A stretch of DNA of 64,000 nt from Haladaptatus sp. DYF46 (GTDB taxonomy: Archaea > Halobacteriota > Halobacteria > Halobacteriales > Haladaptataceae): NCBI RefSeq assembly GCF_021083305.1, contig NZ_JAJFAY010000006.1:186001-250000 (forward strand). The letters run 5' to 3'. The position numbers were made by a program, and so were the translations under genes. The notes below the pieces were generated by a model. It searched no databases. It worked only from the letters and a program-made list of their open reading frames with translations, and was not told where the DNA came from. The first letter of the stretch is position 1. Each line of letters opens with the position of its first letter. Shown here piece after piece: positions 63,113 to 64,000 of this stretch.

Positions 63113-64000
63113 ATGGACCGTTCACTCGTCCGGAGAGTCCTCTTTGGGTTTCTTCTGACCCTTCCCGTGTTCGGGCTCCTGTTCTGGTTCGTCGATATCG
63201 GACCGGTTCTCGCCGCGCTCCAGCAGGCACAGCGAACGATTCTCGCGCTCGTCCTCCTGACGACGATTTGCTGGTTGTTCGCGTGGAGCCAATCGCTCCG
63301 AACCGTCCTTCGAACGCTCGACGTCTCGGTGTCCGTTCCGCGGTCGTTTTTCCTGTTTTCAGGTGCCACCTTCTCGAACAACGTCACGCCGTTCGGGCAG
63401 GCGGGCGGCGAACCCATCACCGCGTATCTGATCTCCCGAACGTCGAACACGAAATACGAGACCGGCTTGGCGGCGATTGCGAGCGTCGATACGCTCAACT
63501 TCGTCCCGTCGTTCCTGTTCGCCGTCATCGGAATCGGGTACTACGCCGTCGTGCTGACGTTCACCTCGCGCATGAAGTATGCCGCCGTGGTTCTCGGCGG
63601 ACTCGGCGTGATTATCTTCGGCGGCGGGTACTACCTCTGGCGGTCCCGCACAGCCGCACAGCGACGCCTCTCGTCCGGGGTCGCTGCCGTTCTGAGCCGG
63701 GTGGCCAGCGTCATCCCTCGCTTCTCCGCGCCGAGTCAGGCGGCGATTCGTGACCGCATCGCGCATTTCGTTCGGACGATAGAGCGCATCGCCACGAACC
63801 CGACGCGACTCGCCGTCGCGCTCGGGTTTTCGGGTGCCGGATGGTTGTTCCAAGCGGGCGCGCTGTGGCTCGCCTTCTACGCGATAGGGACGACGGTCCC
63901 CTTCGCGGTCGTGTTGTTCGCGATTCCGATCAGTGCGATCGCCGGCGTCACTCCGCTTCCCGGCGGTGCGGGAGGTATCGAAACGGTCCTCGTCGCGCTT
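63113..64000 (+). CDS. LPG-synthase/flippase-like integral membrane protein (partial)
   Basis: The gene runs past the window end; about 296 residues are visible. It has the UPF0104/LPG-synthase transmembrane signature: TFSNNVTPFGQAGGEPITAY and GVTPLPGGAGGIE, with about eight helices. Archaeal members are proposed lipid flippases or transporters of polar lipids. ATG at 63113. Complete N-terminus; C-terminus missing. Confidence 0.85.
   Translation, partial: MDRSLVRRVLFGFLLTLPVFGLLFWFVDIGPVLAALQQAQRTILALVLLTTICWLFAWSQSLRTVLRTLDVSVSVPRSFFLFSGATFSNNVTPFGQAGGEPITAYLISRTSNTKYETGLAAIASVDTLNFVPSFLFAVIGIGYYAVVLTFTSRMKYAAVVLGGLGVIIFGGGYYLWRSRTAAQRRLSSGVAAVLSRVASVIPRFSAPSQAAIRDRIAHFVRTIERIATNPTRLAVALGFSGAGWLFQAGALWLAFYAIGTTVPFAVVLFAIPISAIAGVTPLPGGAGGIETVLVAL

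Noticed and set aside
1..64000. CRISPR arrays, rRNA operons, intact insertion sequences
   Set aside because: No regularly spaced long repeats, rRNA signatures or transposase frames were visible.

Overview
The window is from a halophilic archaeon (class Halobacteria). The evidence is the GC-rich, acidic-residue-rich proteins, a TFB transcription factor, a HalOD1 domain, DUF2270 and DUF6653 proteins, Tat-exported lipoproteins, a halocyanin-like copper protein, and promoters with a TATA-like box about 25-35 bases before the start codon (mostly leaderless). A Haladaptatus-like genus is only a guess. There are no rRNA or tRNA genes, no CRISPR array and no intact insertion sequence.

Region 1 (1-8.3 kb): an SDR oxidoreductase, an arylsulfotransferase-like protein, an MGT-type glycosyltransferase, a GH3 beta-glucosidase, the tRNA 2'-phosphotransferase KptA and a DUF5518-like membrane protein with no obvious start codon. 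Region 2 (8.3-13.5 kb): an AbgB-type M20 amidohydrolase with an MFS transporter, a TFB, a TRAM protein and two tiny zinc-finger proteins. Region 3 (13.8-25.5 kb): carbohydrate and envelope functions, namely a very large Tat-exported GH97 protein, GtrA, a class-C serine hydrolase, a nucleotide-sugar-epimerase-like SDR, MscS, a GT-C-like membrane protein and a Tat lipoprotein resembling GH5. Region 4 (25.8-41.7 kb): the proline operon proC-proB-proA, a CBS protein, a citramalate/isopropylmalate synthase whose 5' end appears frameshifted, a halocyanin-like protein, a formamidase-like protein, MoaD, a second AbgB-type hydrolase, CsaA, MOSC, an APC-UspA fusion, DUF2270, DUF6653 and HalOD1.

Region 5 (41.8-63 kb) is the most interesting part: a candidate ectoine/hydroxyectoine catabolic island. 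It has a close ectoine hydrolase (DoeA/EutD) look-alike, three class-III aminotransferases (two are paralogues that nearly bracket the island), a five-gene branched-chain-amino-acid-type ABC importer cotranscribed with an Lrp/AsnC regulator, an M20 deacylase translationally coupled to a threonine-dehydratase-like PLP enzyme (compare EutB), a D-2-hydroxyacid dehydrogenase, a BCCT osmolyte transporter, a RidA enamine deaminase, a semialdehyde dehydrogenase (compare DoeC) and, further on, a UspA protein. The parts resemble the bacterial doe/eut clusters. However, the bacterial AstE-type deacetylase (DoeB/EutE), EutA, EutC and the TRAP transporter are not seen, and M20, ABC and BCCT proteins stand in their place. 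Proposed flow: import by ABC or BCCT; ring opening by DoeA; deacetylation by the M20 enzyme; for the hydroxylated form, dehydration with RidA support; transamination to aspartate semialdehyde; oxidation to aspartate. Several promoters in the island carry palindromes or tandem repeats that look like operators.

The window ends inside an LPG-synthase/flippase-type membrane protein gene. All functions are read from sequence motifs and remembered family features; no database search was run.
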